A DNA stretch of 16,802 nucleotides from JBOHRE01 sp050732635 (GCA_050732635.1 JBOHRE010000074.1:1-16802); one strand, 5' to 3'. Positions 1 through 8,481 are shown, counted from the stretch's first letter. Numbers and translations: made by a program. Notes: generated by a model not told the origin, from the sequence alone.

Positions 1-35
1 GTACCGCAGCGCGGACGGAGCCGCGAGCTGGGAGC

Positions 36-503
36 GTGTCGCCGGCTGAGCGCGCCCGCCGCGCTCCCTGGCTCCTGCCGGCTCTGCTCACCTTCGCCTG
101 CGGCGGCGACGAGGCCCCGCGCGCTCCGGCGCCCGATCCGGACCTCGTCGCCCGCGGCGCGCGCATCTATGCCGAGCAGTGTGCCGTCTGCCACGGGCCG
201 CGCGGCGAGGTTGCCGAGAACTGGCAGGAACCGAATGCCCAGGGCGAGCTCCCTCCGCCGCCGCACGACAGCACTGGCCACACCTGGCGCCATTCCGACG
301 CGATGCTGTACCGCATGGTCGCCGAGGGATGGCGCGACCCCTTCAACCGCACGGAACGGCTGACCATGCCGCCGTTCGAGGCGGTCCTCTCGCGCGAGGA
401 GATCGTCGCCGTGATCACATACCTGAAAACGCTCTGGACGGCCGAGCAGCGGCGGCAGCAGTGGCTCGACAGTCGGGAGGAGCGGTTCCCGCGCGTGCGG
501 TGA
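36..503 (+). CDS. Small c-type cytochrome, predicted lipoprotein
   Basis: The 155-residue product has a hydrophobic N-terminal segment ending in a lipobox (LTFAC, Cys at residue 22), so it is probably a lipid-anchored periplasmic electron carrier. One haem-attachment motif CAVCH lies at residues 49-53. A Met in TMPPF (residue 111) is a likely distal haem ligand, and a C-terminal helix (EEIVAVITYLKTLW) is typical of class I cytochrome c domains. The start is a GTG at 36. The frame is open to the left edge of the window, so the true start could lie further upstream, but the lipobox spacing suits this start. It lies before the promoter of the Cus-like operon and is probably not part of it. Its redox partner is unknown. 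Confidence 0.8.
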   Translation: MSPAERARRAPWLLPALLTFACGGDEAPRAPAPDPDLVARGARIYAEQCAVCHGPRGEVAENWQEPNAQGELPPPPHDSTGHTWRHSDAMLYRMVAEGWRDPFNRTERLTMPPFEAVLSREEIVAVITYLKTLWTAEQRRQQWLDSREERFPRVR

Positions 504-582
504 GCCGGCGCCTCAGCAGCAACCGTCGCGCGGCGAGCGCCGGCCGACTCGCGCCTCCCGGCACGAGGGTCGGCGTCGTGCC

Positions 583-611
583 TTGACGGACTACACAGTG
601 TAGACTATGAT
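583..611 (+). promoter_or_regulatory. Sigma70-like promoter of the cus-like operon with embedded BlaI/CopY-type operator
   Basis: A -35 TTGACG (583-588) and a -10 TATGAT (606-611) are separated by exactly 17 bases. Between them lies the palindrome CTACACAGTGTAG (591-603), which contains TACA-N3-TGTA. BlaI, MecI and CopY repressors bind TACA/TGTA-type dyads, and a BlaI-family gene is encoded downstream in the same gene string. A repressor bound here would cover the spacer and block RNA polymerase. The promoter and palindrome are seen directly; the link to the regulator is inferred. The 3-nt spacer differs slightly from the TACA-N2-TGTA form usually described. Confidence 0.75.
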
Positions 612-618
612 CCGCCAC

Positions 619-647
619 CGACCGCCGCGCGACCGGCGCGGCGGTCG
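619..647 (+). other. Perfect 12-bp stem-loop at the predicted 5' end of the cus-like transcript
   Basis: CGACCGCCGCGC (619-630) pairs perfectly with GCGCGGCGGTCG (636-647) around a 5-nt loop. It starts about 7 bases after the -10 element, so the transcript would begin almost exactly with this hairpin. A 5'-terminal stem can stabilise mRNA. It is not followed by a proper U-tract (TCGTCCTTTATCT), so a simple intrinsic terminator is less likely, although attenuation is possible. Confidence 0.6.
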
Positions 648-675
648 TCGTCCTTTATCTTACGAGCGGTAAACA

Positions 676-2028
676 ATGGGAGTGTTACGCGTGCGCTGGC
701 TCGCGGCCGCGCTGCTGGCGTTGTACGCGGGCCCGGTGGTGGGGCAGCAGACCCAAGGCGAGGATCTGGCGGCGCTGATCGCCGATGCGGAGGCGCGCAA
801 TCCGGAGCTGGTCGCGGCGCGCAAGGCGGCGGAGGCCGCGGTCGCGCGCGTGCGGCAGGCGGGTGCGCTGCCGGACCCGATGCTGGGCGTGGGCGTCATG
901 AATCTGCCGGTCGCGGATCTGAGTGTGAGCCGCGACATGATGACGATGACCACCGTGCAGCTCGGCGAGCAGTTCCCGTTCCCGGGCAAGCTGGAGCTGC
1001 GCGAGCGTATGGCCGCCTTCTCTGCGGAAGGCGCGAGCTGGGAGGCCGAGCGCGTCCGGCAGCGGGTGGTGGCAGAAGTGAAGGCGGCATACTACCGCAT
1101 CTACTTCGTGGACCGTGCGCTGGAAGTGACAGATCGGAACGAGGCGCTGGTCGGTGATTTTGCACGGCTGACGTCGGCGAAGTACGGGGTGGGGACGGCG
1201 GCGCAGCCGGACGTGCTGAAGGCGCAGGTCGAGCGCACGCGGCTGGAGGATCAGCTCGTCGCCTTGCGCCAGCAGCGGTCGAGCGCCGTCGCACGGCTGA
1301 ATGCGCTGGTGTCACGCCCGACGGATACGCCGCTTCCGCATACGGAGCTGCCAGAGGCTGTGCGCATCGCCGCGCTCGAGGTGGGCGACCCTGAAATGGC
1401 GTTCGTATCGGCGGCGCTCGACGAGATGGTGGCTGGTGGCGCCGCTGGCGTGGCGCCGGGCCTTCCCAGCATTGCCGAGCTGCAGCAGGTAGCGCTGCAG
1501 AACAACCCCATGATTCAGGCGCACGTGCGTCGCATTGCGGCGCAGCAGCGAGCGGTCTCGCTGGCCGAGAAGGCCATGCTACCCGATTTCAACGTATCCG
1601 TCGGCTACAGCCGACGTCCGGACTTCGGCGACTTCTTCCAGGCAATGGTCATGGTGCCGCTGCCCGTATTTTCGGGGCGGAAGCAGGATCAGGCCGTGCT
1701 CGAGGCGAGCGCGACGTTGTCAGAGCATGAGGCGCGACACCACGCCATGGTGAACGAGGTCAACGCGGACATTGCCTCGCGCGTGGCGGAGCTGCACCGA
1801 GCGCGCAGCCAGCTCGTGCTCCTGAACGAGGGCATTCTGCCGCAGGCGCGGGCGTCGCTCGCGTCCGCGACGGCCGCGTATCAGGTGGGCCGTGTGGACT
1901 TCCTCGCGCTCCTGGACTCGCAGGTGAAGCTGTATCAGCACGAACTCGACTATCACCGGCTGCTCAGCGATTTCGCGACGAATCTGGCCGCGCTCGAGCG
2001 CCTCGTGGGCAAGGAGATCCTGCCATGA
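676..2028 (+). CDS. cusC: TolC-family outer-membrane efflux channel (CusC/CzcC-like)
   Basis: The 450-residue protein starts with a basic, hydrophobic signal peptide ending near GPVVGQQ. It then shows the two-fold alpha-helical repeat of outer-membrane efflux proteins. Each half opens with a helix of the type found at LIADAEARNPELVAARKA (about residues 33-50) and at LQQVALQNNPMIQA (about 270-283). PDPML and LPDFNVSVGY follow as the strand-forming portions, and a conserved closing segment YQVGRVDFLALLDSQ lies near residue 411. Its length is normal for the family. It forms the outer-membrane exit duct for the RND pump encoded two genes downstream. Its stop overlaps the start of the adaptor gene (ATGA), so the two are probably translationally coupled. 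The upstream SD (GAGCGG) is weak. The specific name rests on operon context. Confidence 0.88.
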   Translation: MGVLRVRWLAAALLALYAGPVVGQQTQGEDLAALIADAEARNPELVAARKAAEAAVARVRQAGALPDPMLGVGVMNLPVADLSVSRDMMTMTTVQLGEQFPFPGKLELRERMAAFSAEGASWEAERVRQRVVAEVKAAYYRIYFVDRALEVTDRNEALVGDFARLTSAKYGVGTAAQPDVLKAQVERTRLEDQLVALRQQRSSAVARLNALVSRPTDTPLPHTELPEAVRIAALEVGDPEMAFVSAALDEMVAGGAAGVAPGLPSIAELQQVALQNNPMIQAHVRRIAAQQRAVSLAEKAMLPDFNVSVGYSRRPDFGDFFQAMVMVPLPVFSGRKQDQAVLEASATLSEHEARHHAMVNEVNADIASRVAELHRARSQLVLLNEGILPQARASLASATAAYQVGRVDFLALLDSQVKLYQHELDYHRLLSDFATNLAALERLVGKEILP

Positions 2029-3320
2029 CTAGACGGAAGAAGGTGATCGTGGCGGCCGCGGGCGCGGCCGTGATCCTGCTTGCGGGCGCCCTGTACGCCG
2101 TAAGCCGCGGCGACGGGAGCGCCAGCGACGCGCCGGCCGGGAGCGACCGCATGGCCGGTATGCGAGACATGCCCGGCATGGACATGGGCGGCATGGCGAT
2201 GGACGGGAGCATCCGGCTCTCCGCACGTGAGCTGTCCACATTCGGCGTGACCTTCGGCACCGCCGAGGTGCGCCCGCTGGTGCGGACCATCCGGACCGTG
2301 GGCGCCGTCGAGTTCGATGAGACGCGCATGGCCTTCGTCGCGCCGAAGTTCGGCGGCTGGGTCGAGAGGCTGTACGTGGATTTCACCGGCAAGCCGGTCC
2401 GCAAGGGGCAGCCGCTGCTGGACGTGTACTCGCCCGAGCTGGTGAGCGCACAGGAGGAGCTGATCCTGGCCGTGCGTATGGCCGAGTCGGTCGGCAGGAG
2501 CCGCGTCGAGGGCGTCGCGAGCGGCGCGGAGGAGCTGCTCGAGTCCGCCCGCCGGCGGCTGCGCTACTGGGACATTTCCGACGGGCAGGTCCGACGCATC
2601 GTCGAGACCGGCGAGGTGACCAAGACGCTCACCATTTACGCGCCGGTGTCGGGCATTGTGATGCAGAAGGAGGTCTTCGCGGGCCAGGCGTTCCGCCCAG
2701 GGCAGAACCTGTACATGATCGCCGATCTATCCGAGGTCTGGATCAATGCGGAGGTCTTCGAGACGGACGCCGCGCTGCTGCGCGAGGGCATGCCTGCGGA
2801 GATCTCGATCGCCGCGCTGCCGGGCCGCACCCTCACCGGCCACGTGCAGTACGTCTACCCGACGCTGCAGGAGAAGACGCGCTCGATGCGCGCGCGCATA
2901 GCGCTCCCCAATCCCGGCGGCACGATCAAGCCCGGCATGTACGCCACCGTCACATTCTCTGCTGATGTGGGGCCGACGCTCATCGTGCCCGCCGCTGCCG
3001 TGCTGTACTCGGGCGAACGGGCGGTCGTGTTCGTGGACATGGGCGGTGGCTCGCTCATGCCGCACGAGATCACGCCCGGACTGAGAGGCCAGGAATACGT
3101 GCAGGTGATCGAAGGCCTCGAGCCCGGACAGCGCGTCGTCACCTCCGCGCAGTTCCTGCTCGACTCCGAGTCGAACCTCGCCGAGGTCATGAAGGCGATG
3201 ATGTCGCAAATGAACATGTCCGACATGGGGGCGATGGAGGGAATGGAGGGGATGGACATGTCCGGCTCGGGGGGATCGATGCCGGGCATGCAGATGCCGC
3301 CGGTGAAGAAGGAGAACTGA
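2025..3320 (+). CDS. cusB: Periplasmic adaptor (membrane fusion protein) of a Cu/Ag RND pump, CusB-like
   Basis: The 431-residue protein has an N-terminal membrane anchor (residues about 6-26). A methionine-rich stretch (MAGMRDMPGMDMGGMAMDG, about 43-61) resembles the Cu(I)/Ag(I)-binding N-terminus of CusB. The CusB-like core follows: a beta-barrel and lipoyl half with APKFGGWVERLYVDFTGKPV near residue 105, a helical hairpin (SPELVSAQEELILA), and the second lipoyl half ending in IYAPVSGIVMQKEVFAGQAF near 205. A second Met-rich tail (about 390-425, with repeated MEGM and MPGM) precedes the charged C-terminus. In the family it links channel to pump and hands metal to CusA. It overlaps the channel gene by 4 nt and precedes the pump gene by 3 nt. 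The double Met-rich ends argue for copper or silver rather than zinc or cobalt. Confidence 0.92.
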   Translation: MTRRKKVIVAAAGAAVILLAGALYAVSRGDGSASDAPAGSDRMAGMRDMPGMDMGGMAMDGSIRLSARELSTFGVTFGTAEVRPLVRTIRTVGAVEFDETRMAFVAPKFGGWVERLYVDFTGKPVRKGQPLLDVYSPELVSAQEELILAVRMAESVGRSRVEGVASGAEELLESARRRLRYWDISDGQVRRIVETGEVTKTLTIYAPVSGIVMQKEVFAGQAFRPGQNLYMIADLSEVWINAEVFETDAALLREGMPAEISIAALPGRTLTGHVQYVYPTLQEKTRSMRARIALPNPGGTIKPGMYATVTFSADVGPTLIVPAAAVLYSGERAVVFVDMGGGSLMPHEITPGLRGQEYVQVIEGLEPGQRVVTSAQFLLDSESNLAEVMKAMMSQMNMSDMGAMEGMEGMDMSGSGGSMPGMQMPPVKKEN

Positions 3321-3323
3321 GCC

Positions 3324-6300
3324 ATGCTCCGGCGCGTCATCGAGTGGTCCATCAACAACAAGTTCTTCGTCGTCCTCGCCACGGTCGCCGTGGTGGGGTT
3401 CGGCGGCTGGGCGATGGTGACTACCCCGGTGGACGCCATTCCCGATCTCTCCGACGTGCAGGTCATCGTCCAGACGGAGTGGAAGGGTCAGGCGCCGCAG
3501 GTCATCGAGGATCAGGTCACCTACCCGCTCTCGACGGAGATGCTGAAGGTGCCGCGCACGAAGTACGTGCGCGGGATCAGCCAATTCGGCCTCTCGTTCG
3601 TCTACATCGTGTTCGAGGACGACGTCGACATGTACTGGGCGCGCTCGCGCGTGCTCGAGTACCTGAACGGGATCCAGGACAAGCTGCCGGAGGATGTGCA
3701 GCCACAACTGGGACCGGACGCGACGGGCGTCGGCTGGGTCATGCAGTACGTGCTGATCGATCGAAGCGGTGCGTACAACAACGCCGAGCTGCGCAGTCTG
3801 CAGGACTGGTACATCCGCTATCAGCTCACGGCCGTGCCGGGCGTCAGCGAGATCGCGACGCTGGGCGGTTTCGAGAAGCAGTACCAGGTCGAGCTCGAGC
3901 CGGAGCGGCTGCTCGCCTACGGCATCCCGGTGTCTCGCGTGCTGAAGGCGATCCGGGAGTCCAACCTGGACGTGGGCGGGCGGGTGCTCGAGCTCGGCGG
4001 CAGCGAGTACATGGTGCGCGGGCTCGGCTACCTGGGGTCGGTCGAAGACATCGAGGCGGTCGCCGTGGGCGTCGGACCCGGCGGCACGCCGGTCCGGGTG
4101 GGCGACGTCGCGCGCGTGCACCTCGGCCCGGAGATCCGCCGCGGCATCGCCGACCTCGCCTATCGGACGGAGAGCGGCGAGATCCGGCAGGGGGAGGTGA
4201 CCTCGGGCTTCGTCGTGATGCGCTTCGGCGAGAATCCGCTCGAAGTGATCGAGCGAGTGAAGGAGCGCATGGCGGAGATTCAGCGGGCGCTGCCGGAGGG
4301 CGTCGAGATCGTCGCCGGCTACGACCGCAGCGATCTCATCCACCGCGCGATCGAAACGCTGCGGGAGAAGTTGCTCGAGGAGAGCCTGATCGTCGCGCTG
4401 GTGGCGATCCTGTTTCTCATGCACGCGCGCAGCGCGCTGGTGGCGATCATCACGCTGCCGATCGGCGTGCTGATGTCGTTCCTGGTCATGCGCTGGCTGG
4501 GCGTGAACGCGAACATCATGAGCTTGGGCGGCATCGCGATCGCGCTCGGCGCGATGGTGGATGCGGCCATCGTGATGATCGAGAACATGCACAAGCACAT
4601 GGAGCGCAACGAGCGCGAGAGGCGGCCGCGATCGCAGTGGCAGCTCGCGGTCGACGCGGCGAAGGAGGTCGGGCCCGCGCTGTTCTTCTCGCTGCTGATC
4701 ATCACGCTCTCGTTCCTGCCCATCTTCGCGCTGGGTGCGCAGGAGGGCCGGCTCTTCAAGCCGCTGGCGCTCACCAAGACGCTGGCGATGGCGGCGTCGG
4801 CGCTGCTCGCGATCACGCTCGTGCCGGTGGCCATGGGTGCGTTCATCCGCGGGAAGATCAAACCGGAGGAGGCGAACCCGATCAATCGGGTGGCGCTGCG
4901 GGCGTACCGGCCCACCATCGACTTCGTGCTGCGACGCCGGGCGTGGCTGCTCGGCGGCGCGGTGGTCCTCTTCCTGGTCACGCTGATACCGTTTGGGCGA
5001 CTCGGCAGCGAGTTCATGCCGCCGCTGATCGAGGGGTCGGTCATGGACATGCCGTCCGTCTTCCCCGGCGTCGGCACCGGCCAGGTGAAGCGGGTACTGC
5101 AGCAGCGCGACCGCGCCATGGCCGGCGTTCCCGAAGTCGAGCTGGTTCTGGGCAAGGCGGGACGGGCGCGCACCGCCACGGACGCGGCGCCCATGTCGAT
5201 GTTCGAGTCGGTGGCGATCCTGAAGCCGGAGGAAGAGTGGCGCCCCGGCGTCGACTACGACTCTCTGGTGGCGGAAATCGACGCGGCCGTGCAGACGCCG
5301 GGCGTTGCCAACATGTGGTCCATGCCGATCAAGAACCGCCTCGACATGCTGGCCACGGGCATCAAGACGCCGGTCGGCATCAAGATCTTCGGTCCGGACC
5401 TCGCCACGCTCGAACGGATCGGCAAGGAGATCGAGGGGCTGCTGCCGCTGGTCGAGGGCACCAGCTCGGTGTTCGCGGAGCGGGCGATCGGCGGCAAGTA
5501 CCTCGAGGTCGATGTGAACCGTGAGGCCGCCGCGCGCTACGGGCTCAGCATGGCGGACGTGCAGCATACGGTCATGAGCGCCGTCGGCGGGATGAACGTC
5601 ACGCAGACGGTGGAGGGCCGGGAGCGCTACACCGTGAACGTGCGCTACGCGCGCGAGCTGAGGGACGACCCGGAGGCGATCGGCCGCATCCTGGTGGCCG
5701 CGCCCACCGGAGCGCAGGTCCCGTTAGCGCAGCTTGCGGACATCCGCTTCGTCGGCGGACCGCCGATGATCAAGAGCGAGAACGCGCTGCTGAACAGCCT
5801 GGTCTACATCGATATCCGAGGCCGGGACATCGGCAGCTACGTGGACGATGGGCGCCGGCTGCTGAACGAGCGGCTGGATCTCCCGCCCGGGTACCGCCTC
5901 GAGTGGTCGGGTCAATTCGAGGCCATGCAGCGCTCGAACCGGACCATGCGCATCGTCGTGCCGATCACGCTCGCCATCATCTTTCTGCTCCTCTTCATCA
6001 ACTTCCGGAGCGTGCCGGAGAGTCTGATCGTGATGCTATCGGTGCCGTTCGCGCTGGTCGGCAGCGTGTGGTTGCTCTGGGCGCTGGGTTACAACCTATC
6101 CGTGGCGGTCTGGGTGGGACTGATCGCGCTCGCGGGCGTGGCCGCCGAGATCGCGGTCGTGCTGCTGGTGTACCTGGACGAGGCATACCACCGGCACGAG
6201 CGCGAGGGGCGCCTGCGGAACCGGAGTGAGCTCTTCCAGGCGGTGCGCGAGGGTGCGGGTGAGCGCGTGCGCCCCGTGCTCATGACCGCCACGGCGGTGA

Positions 6301-6542
6301 TCGGCGGACTGCTGCCGATCCTGTGGGGCGGCGGCACCGGCGCAACGGTCATGAAGCGGATCGCCGCGCCCATGGTCGGCGGGATGATCAGCGCGACGCT
6401 CCTGACGCTGCTGGTCGTGCCGGCGCTGTACGCGCTCTGGCGCGAGTGGCAGTTGCGGCGGACGTGGGAGCCGACGCCGGCCACACCGGAACCGGTGCGC
6501 GAGGTCGAGCCGGCGTTGGCGCCGGTCGGCGCCGGTTCCTGA
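3324..6542 (+). CDS. cusA: Heavy-metal RND efflux pump, CusA-like Cu(I)/Ag(I) type
   Basis: The 1072-residue inner-membrane proton antiporter has the usual length of HME-RND pumps. It has a membrane segment near the N-terminus, a TM2-TM6 bundle around residues 340-490, and the TM4 proton-relay segment GAMVDAAIVMIEN (Asp413, Glu420). A second bundle lies at about 875-1045. The periplasmic methionines that define the Cu/Ag members are present in the right contexts: MDMPS (Met576), PMSMFES (Met626) and NRLDMLATGIK (Met675). Each is three residues later than E. coli CusA Met573, Met623 and Met672. This constant offset is strong evidence for Cu(I)/Ag(I) over Zn/Co. It lies immediately after the adaptor gene. 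The protein would expel metal taken from the periplasm or the adaptor through the CusC-like channel. Confidence 0.95.
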   Translation: MLRRVIEWSINNKFFVVLATVAVVGFGGWAMVTTPVDAIPDLSDVQVIVQTEWKGQAPQVIEDQVTYPLSTEMLKVPRTKYVRGISQFGLSFVYIVFEDDVDMYWARSRVLEYLNGIQDKLPEDVQPQLGPDATGVGWVMQYVLIDRSGAYNNAELRSLQDWYIRYQLTAVPGVSEIATLGGFEKQYQVELEPERLLAYGIPVSRVLKAIRESNLDVGGRVLELGGSEYMVRGLGYLGSVEDIEAVAVGVGPGGTPVRVGDVARVHLGPEIRRGIADLAYRTESGEIRQGEVTSGFVVMRFGENPLEVIERVKERMAEIQRALPEGVEIVAGYDRSDLIHRAIETLREKLLEESLIVALVAILFLMHARSALVAIITLPIGVLMSFLVMRWLGVNANIMSLGGIAIALGAMVDAAIVMIENMHKHMERNERERRPRSQWQLAVDAAKEVGPALFFSLLIITLSFLPIFALGAQEGRLFKPLALTKTLAMAASALLAITLVPVAMGAFIRGKIKPEEANPINRVALRAYRPTIDFVLRRRAWLLGGAVVLFLVTLIPFGRLGSEFMPPLIEGSVMDMPSVFPGVGTGQVKRVLQQRDRAMAGVPEVELVLGKAGRARTATDAAPMSMFESVAILKPEEEWRPGVDYDSLVAEIDAAVQTPGVANMWSMPIKNRLDMLATGIKTPVGIKIFGPDLATLERIGKEIEGLLPLVEGTSSVFAERAIGGKYLEVDVNREAAARYGLSMADVQHTVMSAVGGMNVTQTVEGRERYTVNVRYARELRDDPEAIGRILVAAPTGAQVPLAQLADIRFVGGPPMIKSENALLNSLVYIDIRGRDIGSYVDDGRRLLNERLDLPPGYRLEWSGQFEAMQRSNRTMRIVVPITLAIIFLLLFINFRSVPESLIVMLSVPFALVGSVWLLWALGYNLSVAVWVGLIALAGVAAEIAVVLLVYLDEAYHRHEREGRLRNRSELFQAVREGAGERVRPVLMTATAVIGGLLPILWGGGTGATVMKRIAAPMVGGMISATLLTLLVVPALYALWREWQLRRTWEPTPATPEPVREVEPALAPVGAGS

Positions 6543-6559
6543 TCGAAGGCACGCATTGA

Positions 6560-6575
6560 CCGGCCTTTCGGCCGG
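6560..6575 (+). other. Small hairpin between pump gene and repressor gene
   Basis: CCGGCC pairs with GGCCGG around a TTTC loop. It is in the 61-base gap between the pump gene and the repressor start at 6604. There is no U-tract, so it is more likely an mRNA processing or stability element, or a weak attenuator setting lower regulator levels, than a full terminator. No convincing separate promoter is visible here. Confidence 0.35.
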
Positions 6576-6603
6576 CGTGAAGTTCTCTGGAAAGGAATAC
6601 AGA

Positions 6604-7050
6604 ATGTCGTTCAAGCCGAAGTTCAACGCATCGCGCCGTGGGCTCGAGCAGGTGCTGGGCACGCTGGAGCGGACGATCATGGAAGCGGTGTGGAACCTGG
6701 ACAGGCCGGCGACGGTTGCCGAAGTGCAGCAGGGTGTCACGCCGGAGCGGGACTATCACACGATCACAACGGTGATGGTACGCCTGTGCCGGAAAGGGCT
6801 GCTCCACCGGGACAAGGTCAACGGCGGAGTATGGCACTACGTCGCGAGCCTGACCCGCGAGGAGTTCATGAAGCGAGTGGCCCGGGATCTGCTGAGCGGC
6901 ATGCTCGAGCTCGCGCCCACGGCGGCGGTCGCATCGTTCGTGGACCTGCTCGATTCCCGCGATCCCGGCTCGCTCGAGATGCTCGAGAAGATGATCGAGC
7001 TGAAGCGCGCGAGCCGCAGACTCGAGGCCGAGGATGAACCGAACGGCTGA
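6604..7050 (+). CDS. BlaI/MecI/CopY-family transcriptional repressor
   Basis: The 148-residue protein has the winged-helix domain of the BlaI family. After ERTIMEAVWNLDRPATVAEVQ come the recognition-helix region YHTITTVMVRLCRKGLL (about residues 58-74) and the wing VNGGVWHYVASLTREEF. A C-terminal dimerisation helix follows. The ATG at 6604 is chosen because AAAGGA sits about 8 bases upstream; a TTG at 6556 in frame is a weaker start. Its start lies downstream of the Cus-like pump and its end overlaps an M56 peptidase gene by 17 nt, the classic blaI-blaR1 pairing. It probably represses the operon by binding the TACA-N3-TGTA dyad at 591-603. Whether it senses metal directly (as CopY does) or is cleaved after a peptidase signal (as BlaI is) is not shown. 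It lacks the C-terminal CxCx4CxC of CopY, which favours the peptidase route. Confidence 0.9.
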   Translation: MSFKPKFNASRRGLEQVLGTLERTIMEAVWNLDRPATVAEVQQGVTPERDYHTITTVMVRLCRKGLLHRDKVNGGVWHYVASLTREEFMKRVARDLLSGMLELAPTAAVASFVDLLDSRDPGSLEMLEKMIELKRASRRLEAEDEPNG

Positions 7051-8002
7051 AGCACGGCGCCGGCTGCTGCTGAAGGCCGGCATCGCCGTCGTGGCGGCGG
7101 CAGCGATGGTGCCGGTGCTCCTCCACGAAGGAAGCAGCGCGGCGCTGCTCGCGCAGTGTGAGGCCATCGTGCGGCAATGCCTGCAGGCGCTGCTGCGTTT
7201 GAATCCGCTCGAGTGGCTGGCGGCCGGCTTGCTCGCCGGTGGACTGGTGTACGCCGTCGCCGATTTCGCGCGCCAGCAGCGTCGCGTGCGGCGCGTCGTA
7301 CGCCGGCATCGCACGCGACCGCCCAGGGCCGGCGAGCCGATCCACACTTTGGCCGTCGAGCACGACGCGCTCCGTCAGGTGCGCATCATCGAGGGGTCCG
7401 CGCCGAATCCCGCGTTCGCCGCCGGCCTGCTGCGGCCGCGGCTGTACGTGGCGGCGACCTTACAGGCGACGTTGGATGGCCACCAACTGCGCGCACTCTT
7501 CCGGCACGAGCTGTGGCACGTGCGCCGCCGCGATCCGCTCCGCTTCACGCTGTTGCGCTTCGGCGCGCGCTTCCTCGTGTGGCTGCCGATCGTGGGCGCT
7601 CTGGCCGATGACCTGATCGAGGAAGCCGAGTTGATGGCCGACGACTTCGCGGCCGAGGCCGAGGACCCGATGGACGTCGCTGGCGCGCTGGTGCGCGTAG
7701 CCCGCCAGGCTGGACGCGAGTTGGCGCTCGCGCCCGGGGCCCGCGGCACGCGCCCGATCGAACGCCGCGTCCGTCGCCTGCTGGGCGAGCCGGTCCCGAC
7801 GCCGCCCTGGCACCTGCGTCAGGCGGTGGTCAGCCTTGCCGCGCTCGTGGTGCTATGGGGCGCGTTCGCTTCGGCGCCCGCCCGGGCGGCCCAGGCCCCG
7901 CCGCACGACGTGGCCCAGCTCCACTGCCCGCTGTGTGCCGAGGTCGGCGCCCGCGGAAACCTCAGCCATACGCTGTGCCACCTGCTGCACTCGCGCGAAT
8001 GA
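7034..8002 (+). CDS. M56-family (BlaR1-like) membrane zinc metallopeptidase, putative metal-sensing antirepressor
   Basis: The 322-residue protein has hydrophobic segments at about 11-30 and 58-78. A cytosolic peptidase domain follows with HELWH (His158, Glu159, His162) and a downstream acidic motif EEAELMADDFA (196-206) that supplies the third zinc ligand, as in BlaR1 and MecR1. Another membrane segment lies at about 263-285. After it there is no penicillin-binding sensor domain. Instead a short tail carries HCPLC and HTLCHLLH (Cys298, Cys301, Cys315 with several His), a plausible soft-metal site on the far side of the membrane. It overlaps the BlaI-family gene, so it most likely controls that repressor by proteolysis or a proteolytic cascade. 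The family assignment is well supported; metal sensing by the tail is inference. Confidence 0.85.
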   Translation: MNRTAEARRRLLLKAGIAVVAAAAMVPVLLHEGSSAALLAQCEAIVRQCLQALLRLNPLEWLAAGLLAGGLVYAVADFARQQRRVRRVVRRHRTRPPRAGEPIHTLAVEHDALRQVRIIEGSAPNPAFAAGLLRPRLYVAATLQATLDGHQLRALFRHELWHVRRRDPLRFTLLRFGARFLVWLPIVGALADDLIEEAELMADDFAAEAEDPMDVAGALVRVARQAGRELALAPGARGTRPIERRVRRLLGEPVPTPPWHLRQAVVSLAALVVLWGAFASAPARAAQAPPHDVAQLHCPLCAEVGARGNLSHTLCHLLHSRE

Positions 8003-8481
8003 TCCGAACAGGGCGCCGGCTGACCCGACTCGCGCACGCCTTGGCGCCGGCGCGGGTGGGGTTGGTGGTGGGTGGCACCTCCGTCGCCGTATTCGCCGCG
8101 CTCGCGACGCTGCATTGCGGACCCTTCACGGCCGTAGCCTCGCTCGTGCAGTCCGGTCCGCTGTACCCGCTCGTGCGTAACGCGGTCGCGATGCCGGTCA
8201 TCTACGGCTCGATCGGAACGGCGAGCATGGGCTTCGCGCTGGGCTATCCGCGGCACCGCCGAGCTTACCCGTTCTTGCTGCTGTTCGCGGCCGCAATTCT
8301 GGTGGGCTTCACCTGGCGCACCGCGCTCGATAGCCGCGTCTGGTTCACACTTGCCTTCGGCGGCATCGGCACGCTGGTGCTCGCTGCCGCTCTCGAGCTC
8401 TGGACGACGGCGACGGCCGCGGCTCGGTCACACCGAAGCCCGTCGGACACCCTGCACTCTAAGGAGCACAAAAGCGCATGA
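7999..8481 (+). CDS. Unknown small multi-pass membrane protein
   Basis: I do not recognise this 160-residue protein. It has a basic N-terminus and four likely membrane segments (about residues 21-50, 57-80, 90-107 and 113-135). Its hydrophilic tail is rich in His and Ser (SHRSPSDTLHSKEHKSA). The ATG at 7999 overlaps the peptidase stop (ATGA), which decides the start over an earlier in-frame ATG that would lie deep inside the peptidase gene. The next gene overlaps its stop in the same way. Tight coupling on both sides puts it in the Cus-like operon as an accessory membrane protein. No metal-binding signature is evident apart from the His-containing tail and one Cys (LHCGP). Confidence 0.7.
   Translation: MIRTGRRLTRLAHALAPARVGLVVGGTSVAVFAALATLHCGPFTAVASLVQSGPLYPLVRNAVAMPVIYGSIGTASMGFALGYPRHRRAYPFLLLFAAAILVGFTWRTALDSRVWFTLAFGGIGTLVLAAALELWTTATAAARSHRSPSDTLHSKEHKSA

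Noticed and set aside
3181..3300. Repetitive ATG/GGC-rich sequence near the end of cusB
   Set aside because: It is not a DNA repeat element. It is the Met-rich metal-binding tail of the adaptor protein.
3344..5524. A 726-codon open frame on the plus strand in another phase
   Set aside because: It overlaps cusA completely and encodes an Arg/Gly/Ala-rich sequence without domains.
2727..5567. A 946-codon open frame on the minus strand
   Set aside because: It lies opposite the cusB and cusA genes and its product is a low-complexity mix of Arg, His, Asp and Ala, typical of an antisense shadow in GC-rich DNA.
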